Below are positions 1-10,007 of a stretch of 64,000 bases of DNA, one piece after another. A program made the translations under genes and the position numbers. Below the pieces are notes generated by a model. It did not search any database. It worked only from the letters and a program-made list of their open reading frames with translations, and had not been told where the DNA came from. Location: positions 1 through 64,000 of the forward strand of contig CAXTKD010000010.1 in assembly GCA_964244885.1 (NCBI GenBank), given 5' to 3'. Numbering within the stretch: the stretch's first letter is position 1; each line of letters begins with the position of its first letter. This DNA comes from CAXTKD01 sp964244885 (GTDB lineage Bacteria; Pseudomonadota; Alphaproteobacteria; Sphingomonadales; Sphingomonadaceae).

Positions 1-232
1 CCGCCCGCGCCTGCTTGCCCGAGCCGCCGTGCGACTGCTTGATCTCGACGGCCTGACCGGTGTCGGCCTTCCACCTGGCGGCGAACGCGGCGTCGATCGC
101 CTTGTAGAGCTCCCGCGTCGGATCATAGCTCACGTTGAGAATGGATGTCGGCTCCGCGGCAATCGCGGCCGGCGCGCCCACGCCAAGCAAGGCGAAAGAC
201 GCGATCGTCAACAATGTCCGGCGGCAGCGCAT
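1..232 (-). CDS. sbp: Sulfate ABC transporter substrate-binding protein (3' end outside window)
   Basis: Only the N-terminal 77 codons are present; the gene runs off the left edge. The start is the ATG at 232-230, preceded by AAGGGG. A basic N-terminus and a hydrophobic stretch ending in AAIAAE form a Sec signal peptide. The mature part reads LNVSYDPTRELYKAID and then IKQSHGGSGKQAR, the hallmark opening of the periplasmic Sbp/CysP sulfate- or thiosulfate-binding proteins. The family delivers sulfate to a CysTWA permease, which would lie to the left. A dyad at 312-341 lies about 80 bp upstream, so the gene probably has its own promoter, separate from the regulator gene before it. Assignment is firm; Sbp versus CysP is not resolved. 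Confidence 0.93.
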   Translation of the reverse strand, partial: MRCRRTLLTIASFALLGVGAPAAIAAEPTSILNVSYDPTRELYKAIDAAFAARWKADTGQAVEIKQSHGGSGKQARA

Positions 233-311
233 CACACATCCCCTTTTGTGTGACGCGAACGTAACGGGCGCGGGCCAGCCGAAAATCCAGAAATGCTTGC
301 TGCTGCTAAAG

Positions 312-341
312 TCTATCTATCTCGTAGGCTTTAAGTCCCTA
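312..341. promoter_or_regulatory. Candidate operator A (TCTA-N9-TAGG-N9-CCTA)
   Basis: TCTA (312-315), nine bases, TAGG (325-328), nine bases, CCTA (338-341): three half-sites at 13-bp steps in an AT-richer patch between the Rrf2 gene and the sulfate-binding protein gene. The first pair extends to AGTCTA-N9-TAGGCT. The same dyad with the same spacing occurs at 4171-4193 and 8903-8927. The role is inferred from position and recurrence. Confidence 0.55.
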
Positions 342-342
342 A

Positions 343-780
343 TCATGCGTGCGAATCGCCTTCCAGCCCCGAAGCGGCGGCGTCCGCGAGGGTGCGGTTG
401 TCGAGGATGGCGGAAACCTGCTCGCGCGCGTCGGCCATCACGCGCCGCACGGCGCACAACTCCTCGTCCGGGCAATCTTCGCAGCGCCGGTAGAAGACCT
501 TCGAGACGCAGGGCAGCAGCGCCAGCGGGCCGTCGGTGATGCGGATGGCCTGCCCGAAGGTGATCTCGCCGGGCGGCCTCGCCAGCATGTAGCCGCCCGA
601 CCGGCCGCGCACGCTGGTCAGCAGCCCGCCCACCTTGAGCTCGGCGAGAATCGCCTCCAGGAACTTGCGGGAGATGTTTTCCGCCTCGGCGATCATGCCG
701 ATCCGCTGCGGCTCCTGACCGTAGGTCCGCGCCAGATGGACGAGCGCCTTCAGCGCGTAGCGGCCTCTTTGGGATAGCAT
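343..780 (-). CDS. Rrf2-family transcriptional regulator
   Basis: 145 residues, the usual Rrf2 length. It opens MLSQRGRYALKALVHLA, the first helix of the winged helix, followed by the recognition segment AEAENISRKFLEAILAEL and the wing SVRGRSGGY. The C-terminal half has four cysteines, C91, C100, C103 and C109, where IscR and NsrR carry their cluster ligands, but the spacing is not that of IscR. An iron-sulfur or redox-sensing role is therefore possible. It sits in the sulfur island, 36 bp downstream of the PhnD-like gene and in the same direction, and is the only DNA-binding protein there. That makes it the natural candidate for the three dyads. Family assignment is secure; ligand and targets are inferred. 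Confidence 0.9.
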   Translation of the reverse strand: MLSQRGRYALKALVHLARTYGQEPQRIGMIAEAENISRKFLEAILAELKVGGLLTSVRGRSGGYMLARPPGEITFGQAIRITDGPLALLPCVSKVFYRRCEDCPDEELCAVRRVMADAREQVSAILDNRTLADAAASGLEGDSHA

Positions 781-816
781 CAGCCGCTCTTATCGCGGCC
801 GTGACGATCTGCAAAA

Positions 817-1629
817 TCAGTGCAGGATCGGGTAGCCCAGCTTGGCGGCGCCCTCATGAAAGCCGGTGACCGGCGCATAGGTGTCGCTGCCGGCCACATC
901 GAAGCCTTCCAGGAGGAGCGTTCGGCGCGCTCCCGCCAGACGAACGTCCAAGACAACGTCCGACAGAGCGCGACGCAGCGCCGACAGGTCGGCCAGCGAC
1001 GTTGCGATCGATGTAACCAGGGGAAGATTTGGCGACGACGGAGTGCTCGCCAAAATCCGCAGCTTGGCGGCGAGCAGCGGGTTGTAGCGTCGCAGATGGG
1101 TGTAGCTCACTACGTCGATCGCTCCGACATCGGCCAGGTCGTCCGCGATGAAGCGGGCCGTCATCTCGTGCGAGCCGGTCACCGCGATCTCGCTGAAGAA
1201 AGCTTCGCCGGCGGCCAGCGGCGCGATGACCGACCGGAACAAATTATGCCCGGTGTTCGACTCCCAACCGTTGAGCGCGGCACGCCGCATCCGCAGGTCG
1301 GCAAGCGACGCCGCCGGGTCGCCGCGCCGAGTCACGATGACGCTATGATGCGTCGCCCCCTGGCAGTCCGGCGCGTTGTAGCGCGGTATCGCGACGACCC
1401 GCAGCCGGTTGCGGTAGGTGGTGACAAGCGGGAAGCCGCAGCACTGGGCGAGGAGGAGATCGGAGCTCGCCCAAATGCTGTCGAGCGGGCGGCCTCGCTC
1501 AAGATCGGCGGGGACAGCCTCAACGCCGTAGTCGCCGAGGCGGGCGGCGATCGCCGCCCAAAGCGCATCGTTGGCGGCTCGCAATTCGGGCCGGTCATAC
1601 ATGGCGAGCGAGGCGATGCGTCCGGTCAC
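817..1629 (-). CDS. PhnD/SsuA-like periplasmic-binding-fold protein without signal peptide
   Basis: 270 residues. The GTG start (1629-1627) overlaps the desaturase stop as GTGA, so translation is probably coupled. Segments such as LLLAQCCGFPL, SVIVTRRGDPAASLADLRMRRAALNGWESNTGHN and DVGAIDVVSYTHLRRYNP match the two-lobed fold of phosphonate/alkanesulfonate-binding proteins. The N-terminus, MTGRIASLAMYDRPELRAAN, has no hydrophobic core or lipobox, so the protein should stay in the cytoplasm. No permease or ATPase gene adjoins it. It may be a cytoplasmic binding or sensing protein, or an enzyme on a reused fold. I do not recognise a specific function. Confidence 0.7.
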   Translation of the reverse strand: MTGRIASLAMYDRPELRAANDALWAAIAARLGDYGVEAVPADLERGRPLDSIWASSDLLLAQCCGFPLVTTYRNRLRVVAIPRYNAPDCQGATHHSVIVTRRGDPAASLADLRMRRAALNGWESNTGHNLFRSVIAPLAAGEAFFSEIAVTGSHEMTARFIADDLADVGAIDVVSYTHLRRYNPLLAAKLRILASTPSSPNLPLVTSIATSLADLSALRRALSDVVLDVRLAGARRTLLLEGFDVAGSDTYAPVTGFHEGAAKLGYPILH

Positions 1630-2528
1630 GCCCTTGCTCCATTCCGAGGGAGATCGATCCGGTCGTGGGCGCGCAGCAGGTAGCGGCGCGCGACATCGCC
1701 GTAGCCGTCATAGAGAAGGCCGCCGTTCTGCCGGAGCAGCGCGGCTCGCCGCTCGCGATAGAAAGCCGGCAGCCGATACCAGGCGAGCGCGGGCCTGACA
1801 TGGTGGGCCGCGTGGAGATTGTTGTTGAGGTAGAGCAGCGCGAACAGCCCGCCCGCCTCGACCACCGCGACGCGCCGCGCCGGCTCGGGATCGGCCCGAT
1901 GCTCGGCAAAGGACCTGAGCAGCGTCAGCGCGGCTCCCGGGTAGACGAACAGGAGCAGGTAGCGGCCAAGCGACAGCTCGCAGTAAGCGAGCCAGGCTAT
2001 CACCACCGCTACTCCCGCCAGATGCGGGGCCCACTCGCCGAGGACGCGCGCCGGGTCGACGGCGGCCCGCCGCGCCTCGGAAACCAGAAATCCGAGCACC
2101 GTCAGCGGCGGCCCTATGATGAGCCTGGCGACCAAGGTTCCCTGCACGATCGCGACAGCGCGAACGAGGGGACCACATTCACTCGCGACATAGCGCGATT
2201 CGGGGTCGGCACGCGGATGAGTCACCGTCGCGGCGCGGTGATGCAGCAGGTGGGTGCGGCGATAGATCGAATAGGGCAGCCACAGCGCCAGCGGCGGAAA
2301 GCCGAGCACCCAATTGGCTCGGGAGGAGCGCGTCGGGTGGCCGTGGATCGTCTCATGCTGGAGCGAGCCGTGCCAGGCGATCCACCAGCCGCCGGCGGCG
2401 AAGAGCAGCGGCCCCGGGATGGCGGCGTGCCAGGCCGTCAGCGCCCCCCAGCCGCCATAGATCGCCACGGCCAGCAACACGGTTGGCCACTCGACGCCGT
2501 GGCGCCAGCTGGACCGAGACGACTTCAT
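1626..2528 (-). CDS. Membrane fatty acid desaturase family protein
   Basis: 300 residues. The ATG at 2528 overlaps the stop of the serine acetyltransferase gene (ATGA). It shows the three histidine boxes of di-iron membrane desaturases/hydroxylases: H58ETIH62GH64, H93LLHH97 and H239AAHH243, the last in NNNLHAAHH. Hydrophobic segments lie around residues 15-55, 75-90, 125-150 and 170-205. The family uses O2 and two electrons to desaturate or hydroxylate lipids at the membrane. It is unusual to find one translationally locked between serine acetyltransferase and a binding-fold protein in a sulfur operon. The substrate cannot be read from the sequence and need not be a phospholipid. Confidence 0.85.
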   Translation of the reverse strand: MKSSRSSWRHGVEWPTVLLAVAIYGGWGALTAWHAAIPGPLLFAAGGWWIAWHGSLQHETIHGHPTRSSRANWVLGFPPLALWLPYSIYRRTHLLHHRAATVTHPRADPESRYVASECGPLVRAVAIVQGTLVARLIIGPPLTVLGFLVSEARRAAVDPARVLGEWAPHLAGVAVVIAWLAYCELSLGRYLLLFVYPGAALTLLRSFAEHRADPEPARRVAVVEAGGLFALLYLNNNLHAAHHVRPALAWYRLPAFYRERRAALLRQNGGLLYDGYGDVARRYLLRAHDRIDLPRNGARA

Positions 2529-3514
2529 CGCAGGGGAAACAGCGCGTCGAGCGCCGGCGCGGCGCGGATCGCGCGGTGCTTTATGGTGTCGCCCTGCGTG
2601 ACGACGGTGTTGGCCGGCACGTCCTCGGTTAGCCAGACGTTGCCACCGATCACCGAGCCCCGGCCGACCGTCACCCGGCCGAGCACCGTCGCGCCGCTGT
2701 AGATCACGACGTCGTCCTCGATCACCGGATGCCGGGCGAAGCGATGTCGAATGGGGTCGCCGCCATCGGCGGGCAGGCGCCGCGCGCCCAGCGTGACGCC
2801 CTGGTACAGCCTTACCCGGCTCCCAAGGATCGCGGTCTCGCCGATGACGACGCCGGTACCATGGTCGATGAAGAAGCTCGGCCCGATCGTCGCGCCGGGG
2901 TGGATGTCGATGCCGGTCCGCGAATTGGCGAGTTCCGAGATGATCCGCGCGGTGAGCGGCGCGCCGAGGCCGTGCAGCCGGTTCGCCAGCCGGTGGTGGA
3001 TGACCGCGAGCGCGCCGGGATAGCAGATGAGGATCTCGTCGACGCTGCGCGCGGCGGGGTCGCCTGCGAACGACGCCTCGATGTCGGTGTCGACCAGCGA
3101 GCGGATTTCGGGAAGCGCGATCGCGAAGTGCCGCAGGATGGTGTCGGCGTCCTCGTCGCTGAAATCTTCCTCGGTCTCGGCGCTCCAGTAGCGCAGCTCC
3201 AACCTTACCTGGCCGAGCAGCACAGTCAGCGCGCGGTCCAGCACTTCGGCGACATACCCCTCCTCGTCGCGGTCGCCACGGCCGAGGCTGCCAAGGCGCT
3301 GGGGGAAGAGGGCGGCGCTGAGATCGGCGACGACGGATTCGAGGACGGCGCGGGATGGAAAGCCGTCGACTCCGATATCGGCGTTTCTCCGATGCGCCCG
3401 TCGCCATGCCAGCCGCGCTTCGCGCAGCCCGGCGGCGGTCTCCTCAAGGTTCCACGGTGCGCCGCGCGCGAACCTGTCTTGGGACGGCCGTGCGCTAGAT
3501 CGCTGGGGGGTCAA
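2525..3514 (-). CDS. cysE: Serine O-acetyltransferase
   Basis: Makes O-acetylserine from serine and acetyl-CoA, the carbon acceptor for sulfide in cysteine synthesis. The C-terminal half is a left-handed beta-helix of hexapeptide repeats. The catalytic Asp and His are visible in DIHPGATIG and IDHGTGVVIGETA, and GGNVWLTEDVP closes the helix. The long helical N-terminal region resembles the EpsC-type branch. I chose the TTG at 3514-3512 because AGGAG lies 7 bp before it. An in-frame ATG at 3556 would add 14 residues but overlap the upstream hydrolase gene by about 60 bp. It overlaps the desaturase gene by 4 bp. Confidence 0.9.
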   Translation of the reverse strand: MTPQRSSARPSQDRFARGAPWNLEETAAGLREARLAWRRAHRRNADIGVDGFPSRAVLESVVADLSAALFPQRLGSLGRGDRDEEGYVAEVLDRALTVLLGQVRLELRYWSAETEEDFSDEDADTILRHFAIALPEIRSLVDTDIEASFAGDPAARSVDEILICYPGALAVIHHRLANRLHGLGAPLTARIISELANSRTGIDIHPGATIGPSFFIDHGTGVVIGETAILGSRVRLYQGVTLGARRLPADGGDPIRHRFARHPVIEDDVVIYSGATVLGRVTVGRGSVIGGNVWLTEDVPANTVVTQGDTIKHRAIRAAPALDALFPLR

Positions 3515-4130
3515 TTCGGTCTCCTTTGGCACGCGGCGGTGACGGGGTCCGGGCAACGCGAAGGTGGCATTGTCCCGCGATCAGATCGTTCAGCATCGCC
3601 TGACCCTCGGGCCAGTCGCCGAGGCCGGAGTCGGCGTTGATATGTCCACGGGCGCCGACATCGACGAGGCGGCTGCCCCAGGCCGCGGCAAGGCGTTCCA
3701 GCGTGTCGAAGCTCGCGTAGCGATCGTCGCGGCTGGCGACGACGATCGACGGAAAGGGGAGCCGCTCCGCCGGCGCCGGTGCGAAGCGGAGCAGAAGCTC
3801 GCTCGCGTCCGGCCGCTCGACGTCCGCCGGCGCCACGAGCAGCGCGGCCGAGACACGGCGCGCGGCGTCTTCCCGAAGCAGCGACGCCCACCAGGCGACG
3901 GCGATGCACCCGAGGCTATGGGCTACCAGAACGACCGGCGGCGCGCTCTCGCGAACCGCCTGGTCGAGCCGCGACAGCCAGACTCCGCGCAGCGGCGACT
4001 CCCAGCAGCCGAGCTCGACTCGCCGGCAGTCGTCGCGGCGACGCACCCAGGCCGTCTGCCAATGACCCGGCCCCGAGTCGTTCAGCCCGGGGATGATGAG
4101 GCAGGTTGCGGCGTGGCGACGTCTACCCAT
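3495..4130 (-). CDS. RBBP9/YdeN-type alpha/beta hydrolase
   Basis: 211 residues with the family's hallmarks: IIPGLNDSGPGHWQTAW near the N-terminus, the nucleophile elbow VAHSLGC, an acid in ASRDDRYAS and the catalytic histidine in GARGHINADSGLGDWPEG. These are small serine hydrolases of poorly known substrate. The ATG at 4130 follows a strong GGAGG. It appears to be the first gene of a leftward operon (hydrolase, serine acetyltransferase, desaturase, PhnD-like protein, Rrf2), with a dyad 40 bp upstream. The stop lies within the acetyltransferase coding region by about 20 bp. A role in releasing a sulfur-containing ester is conceivable but unproven. Confidence 0.85.
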   Translation of the reverse strand: MGRRRHAATCLIIPGLNDSGPGHWQTAWVRRRDDCRRVELGCWESPLRGVWLSRLDQAVRESAPPVVLVAHSLGCIAVAWWASLLREDAARRVSAALLVAPADVERPDASELLLRFAPAPAERLPFPSIVVASRDDRYASFDTLERLAAAWGSRLVDVGARGHINADSGLGDWPEGQAMLNDLIAGQCHLRVARTPSPPRAKGDRIDPPAI

Positions 4131-4170
4131 GCAAGCCTCCCGCTACTGGAGGCTTGGCGATAAATTAGTA

Positions 4171-4193
4171 AGTCCTAGCGATCTAATAGGAAA
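4171..4193. promoter_or_regulatory. Candidate operator B (AGTCCTA-N9-TAGGAAA)
   Basis: CCTA (4174-4177), nine bases, TAGG (4187-4190), in the AT-rich 139-bp gap between the nitroreductase stop and the hydrolase start. It is centred about 50 bp upstream of the hydrolase ATG, where a repressor or activator of that operon would bind. Spacing and half-sites match the other two dyads in the island. Confidence 0.55.
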
Positions 4194-4269
4194 TAGTTTG
4201 AGAGCAAATAGCTGGACTATCGACTGCGCTCGGGCATCGCGGTCGTTGACGTTCGCGGGGACCAATTGC

Positions 4270-5109
4270 CTAGCGCAATGGAAAGGCAAGGCCTTCCAGC
4301 ACGTCGCGCAGGATGTGCCGGCCAGCCATCGACTGAGGGCCCCGGGTGCGCTCCAGCGCGACGTCGGTCCAGTCGCGCTCCGCCATGGCTTGCGACCGCT
4401 GGAACCGGCGGAGGTGGCGGTTGTAGCGCGACGCGCCCGCATGGAGACCGTCCGTCGCCGCCGAATATCTCTCGCGGAACAGCACCGAAGACTGCGGGAG
4501 GCGCGGCTTGACCGATGCCGGGCGCGATGGGTCGGGCCGTCCCACGACGAGGCCGAACAGCGGAAACACCCTCGGTGGCAAACCGAGCTCGGCGGCGACC
4601 TCGGCTGGCCGATTCCTGATGCCGCCGATGTAAACCGAGCCGAGCCCTAGCGATTCCAGCGCGACGACCGCGTTCTGGGCCGCGAGCGCCGTGTCGACGG
4701 CGCCGAGCACGAAGGTTTCGGTGTAGTCGAGCGCTTCCGGTCGCAGGCCTCGTGCCGCTCCCAGCTCGGACAGGCGGTGGAAGTCGATCAGCCAGACGAG
4801 GAGAAGCGGCGCCTCGACGATATGCCGTTGCGAACCGGCCAGCTCCGCCAGCCGCGCCTTGCGCTCGGGCTCCTCGACGGCGACGACGCTCCAGACCTGG
4901 AGATTGGACGACGACGCGGCGGACTGCGCGGCCGCGACGAGCGTTTCGATCGTACCGGGCGGAAGCGGGTCCGGCCGATAGGCCCGGACCGAACGATGAC
5001 CCAAAAGCAGATCGATCGTCGTGTTGGCGGCGTCCGGCACGGACGGGTGGTCCTCGCCATAACGGGCGGTGATCGCCTCGCGCGGCGTCTCGATTGGTTG
5101 AGTCGCCAC
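4270..5109 (-). CDS. Nitroreductase-family NAD(P)H:flavin oxidoreductase
   Basis: 279 residues. HRSVRAYRPDPLPPGTIE followed by AAQSAASSSNLQ is the FMN-binding start of the NfsA/FRP group, and YTETFVLGAVDTALAAQNA and GLGSVYIGGIRN are the second FMN and dimer segments. Members reduce nitro compounds or free flavin. The start is a GTG (5109-5107) directly after the stop of the flavin-dependent monooxygenase gene. That layout suggests it supplies FMNH2 to the monooxygenase, as flavin reductases do in two-component desulfonating systems. It is the last gene of the unit beginning with the TonB receptor. Confidence 0.85.
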   Translation of the reverse strand: MATQPIETPREAITARYGEDHPSVPDAANTTIDLLLGHRSVRAYRPDPLPPGTIETLVAAAQSAASSSNLQVWSVVAVEEPERKARLAELAGSQRHIVEAPLLLVWLIDFHRLSELGAARGLRPEALDYTETFVLGAVDTALAAQNAVVALESLGLGSVYIGGIRNRPAEVAAELGLPPRVFPLFGLVVGRPDPSRPASVKPRLPQSSVLFRERYSAATDGLHAGASRYNRHLRRFQRSQAMAERDWTDVALERTRGPQSMAGRHILRDVLEGLAFPLR

Positions 5110-6471
5110 CTATGCCTCCGCCGCCAGCCGGGCGGCCCTGAGCCGAGCGCCGCTCTCGGGCCGCCGCAATCCGAGGTTTTCGCGCAGCGTCCGGCCCTCA
5201 TAGTCCTCGCGGAAGAGCCCCCGGCGCTGCAGCAGGGGAACGACTTCGTCGACGAACTCGGTCAGCCCGCCCGGCAGGGTCGGCGGCATGATGTTGAAGC
5301 CGTCGGCCGCGCCATTTTCGAACCAATGCTGGATCAGGTCGGCGACTTGCTCGGGCGTGCCGACGGTCGTCAAATGGCCCCGCGCGGTCGAGACCTGACG
5401 GTACAGCTGGCGGAGCGTCGGGCGCTCGCGCTCGACGAGGTCCGAGACGAGCTTCAGCCGGCTCTTGTTGAGGTTGGTGTCCCCCGGCAAGGGTGGCGCC
5501 GGGTCGTCGAGCGAATAGCCGGACAGGTCGACGCCCTGATAGTGCCGGCGGAGGATTCCCCAGGCGACCGCCGGGTCGACCAGCGCCTGAAGCTCTTCAT
5601 ATCGCGCCTCGGCCTCGCGCTCGGTGCCGCCGAGAACGGGGAAGATGCCCGGCATGACAAGCAGGTCGTCGGCCTGGCGCCCGAACTTCACGAGACGGCG
5701 CTTCACGTCCGAATAGAACTCCTGCGCGTCGCTGATGATGAGGTTGGCGGTGAAGATCACTTCCGCCGTCCGCGCCGCGAGCTCGCGCCCCGGCTCCGAA
5801 GCGCCGGCCTGGACGATGACGGGATAGCCCTGCGGCGGGCGCGCGATGTTGAGCGGCCCGCGAACCTTGAAGTGACGCCCGTCGTGGTTGAGGAGGTGGA
5901 ACTTGTCGACGTCGAGATAGACTCCGCTCTGCCGGTCGCGAACGAAGGCATCGTCGTCGTAGCTGTCCCAAAGCCCCTTCACGACATCGATGAATTCCTC
6001 GGCGCGCTCGTATCGAAGCCCGTGTTCGAGATGCGCGTCCCGGCTGAAGTTCGCCGAGACGTCGGCGCCCGTCGTGACGACGTTCCAGGCGGCGCGACCG
6101 CCCGAGATCCAGTCCAGCGACGCGAACTTGCGGGCGGTCGTGTAAGGGTCCTCATAAGTGGTCGTCGAGGTCGCTACGAAGCCGACATGCTCGGTCACCT
6201 GCGACAGCGCGGACCAGAGCGTGAGCGGCTCGAAATGCGCCGCCTTGGCGTTCTGCCGGAACGTGTCGAGGTCGCTGAAATCGGCATAGCCGCCGGGGCT
6301 GTCGGCGACGAAGATGAGGTCGAGCTTGCCGCGTTCCGCGGTCTGCGCGAGCGCCTTGTAGTGCGCCAGATTGTGCCCGGCGTCCGCCTGGGTGTCGGGG
6401 TGCAGCCATGCCGAGACATGATGTCCCGTCGCCTGCAGAAACGCGCCGAGACGAAGCTTACGAGTGCTCAT
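5110..6471 (-). CDS. LLM-class flavin-dependent monooxygenase, NtaA/SnaA/DszA type
   Basis: 453 residues. Typical segments are LRLGAFLQATGHHVSAWLHP, FVADSPGGY, TSTTTYEDPYTTARKFASLD, SGGRAAWNVVTT, HYERAEEF-like RYERAEEFIDVV and VIVQAGASEPGRELAAR, which mark the NtaA/SnaA/DszA/SfnG branch of the luciferase-like monooxygenases rather than SsuD proper. These enzymes use FMNH2 and O2 to open C-N or C-S bonds, for example in sulfones. The ATG at 6471 has GGAGG upstream and lies 33 bp after the receptor gene. With the flavin reductase next to it and TauD and SsuACB nearby, a role in oxidising an organosulfur compound is the best inference. The substrate is unknown. Confidence 0.88.
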   Translation of the reverse strand: MSTRKLRLGAFLQATGHHVSAWLHPDTQADAGHNLAHYKALAQTAERGKLDLIFVADSPGGYADFSDLDTFRQNAKAAHFEPLTLWSALSQVTEHVGFVATSTTTYEDPYTTARKFASLDWISGGRAAWNVVTTGADVSANFSRDAHLEHGLRYERAEEFIDVVKGLWDSYDDDAFVRDRQSGVYLDVDKFHLLNHDGRHFKVRGPLNIARPPQGYPVIVQAGASEPGRELAARTAEVIFTANLIISDAQEFYSDVKRRLVKFGRQADDLLVMPGIFPVLGGTEREAEARYEELQALVDPAVAWGILRRHYQGVDLSGYSLDDPAPPLPGDTNLNKSRLKLVSDLVERERPTLRQLYRQVSTARGHLTTVGTPEQVADLIQHWFENGAADGFNIMPPTLPGGLTEFVDEVVPLLQRRGLFREDYEGRTLRENLGLRRPESGARLRAARLAAEA

Positions 6472-6504
6472 GGGAGGCCTCCATCGTGCTGCCTGGGTTC
6501 CGCA

Positions 6505-8853
<2,349 letters not shown>

Positions 8854-8902
8854 TTTCTTTGAGGCCTTCTCGTATTTGTGACGAGTAAGGGTGAGCCAGA
8901 TC

Positions 8903-8927
8903 AATCCCTAGTTAAAAGATAGGGATT
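8903..8927. promoter_or_regulatory. Candidate operator C (AATCCCTA-N9-TAGGGATT)
   Basis: A perfect 8+8 dyad with a nine-base AT-rich spacer, in the divergent region between the TonB receptor (start 8853) and the aldo/keto reductase (start 9013). One site could govern both directions. It is the best-conserved of three matching dyads in the island and gives the clearest consensus. Confidence 0.65.
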
Positions 8928-9012
8928 CTATTTTCATCCATAAATTTTCTGCTTCGACCCGCTGGCGGCGGTGACGGCATCAAGGACCGGACGATCAACC
9001 GGGAGTTGCAGC

Positions 9013-9972
9013 ATGCCGAAAATCGGAAGTTTCTCCGTCAGCCGCCAAGGCTACGGCGCCATGGGCCTGTCCCATGCCTATGGGCGCGCCAACGACGACG
9101 AATCGATCCGGACAATCCATCGCGCGATCGACCTCGGGATCGACTTCTTCGATACGGCCACGGGCTACGGCGCCGGCCATAACGAGGAGCTGCTCGGCCG
9201 CGCGATCGCCGATCGCCGCGACGGGCTCGTCATCGCGAGCAAGTTCGTCCACCGGCCGAACGGCGGCGGCGCGGAAGTGGCCCCGGTCAGCGCGAGGGAC
9301 GCGGTCGAGGCGAGCCTCAAGAGACTGAACGTCGACCGGATCGATCTCTATTATCTCCACCGTATCGATCCGCTGGTCCCGGTCGAGGACTCGATCGGCG
9401 AGCTTGGCCGGCTTCGCGAGGAAGGGAAGATCGGCGGCGTCGGCATCTCGGAGGCGAGCGCCGAGGCGCTGCGCCGCGCCCATGCGACCACGCCGATCAG
9501 CGCGCTGCAAAGCGAATATTCGCTGTGGACCCGCGACGTCGAAGCCGAAATCCTGCCGACCGCGCGCGAGCTCGGCATCGGCTTCGTGTCCTACAGCCCG
9601 CTCGGGCGAGGGTTCCTCGCGGGCGCCGAGGTCACCGACCCGGACGACCGCCGCCACCAGCATCCGCGCTTCCAGCCCGCCGCGGTCGCGGCCAACACGC
9701 GGCGCCGGGAGACGATCGACGAGGTCGCCCGGCAGCTTTCGGCGACCCCGGCGCAGGTCAGCCTCGCCTGGGTGCTGTCGAAGCAGGTCGTTCCGATCCC
9801 CGGGACGCGCCATATCGCTCACCTGGAAAGCAATTGGGCGGCGAACGAGATCGTGCTTCCGCCCGAGGCGATCGCGCGGCTCGAGGCGGCGTTCCCGATA
9901 GGGGCGACCGTCGGCGACCGCTATCCCGCCGAGTCGCTCAAGCTCGTGCCGCCCACGCCTCTCGCCGCCTGA
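9013..9972 (+). CDS. Aldo/keto reductase (sulfur island)
   Basis: 319 residues from the ATG at 9013, which follows GGGAG. TIM-barrel NADPH-dependent reductase of the AKR13/YajO-like type: GYGAMGLSHAYG, the catalytic Asp/Tyr region DFFDTATGYGAGHNEELLG, the Lys in VIASKF, DLYYLHRID (catalytic His) and the C-terminal cofactor region PIPGTRHIAHLESNWAANE. It reduces aldehydes or ketones. As the first gene of the rightward unit with tauD and ssuACB, it could remove the aldehyde released when TauD-type enzymes split a sulfonate. That role is inference from position. Confidence 0.9.
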   Translation: MPKIGSFSVSRQGYGAMGLSHAYGRANDDESIRTIHRAIDLGIDFFDTATGYGAGHNEELLGRAIADRRDGLVIASKFVHRPNGGGAEVAPVSARDAVEASLKRLNVDRIDLYYLHRIDPLVPVEDSIGELGRLREEGKIGGVGISEASAEALRRAHATTPISALQSEYSLWTRDVEAEILPTARELGIGFVSYSPLGRGFLAGAEVTDPDDRRHQHPRFQPAAVAANTRRRETIDEVARQLSATPAQVSLAWVLSKQVVPIPGTRHIAHLESNWAANEIVLPPEAIARLEAAFPIGATVGDRYPAESLKLVPPTPLAA

Positions 9973-10007
9973 TCTCCCCAGTTCCGCAAGCACGGAAGGA
10001 CAGTTCC

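Noticed and set aside
5110..6471. Naming the flavin monooxygenase ssuD
   Set aside because: Its motifs follow the NtaA/SnaA/DszA branch and its length (453) exceeds SsuD, so only the broader class is supported.
8854..9012. Cobalamin or other riboswitch ahead of the TonB receptor
   Set aside because: The divergent gap is only 159 bp; apart from the dyad I see no conserved riboswitch core such as a B12 box.
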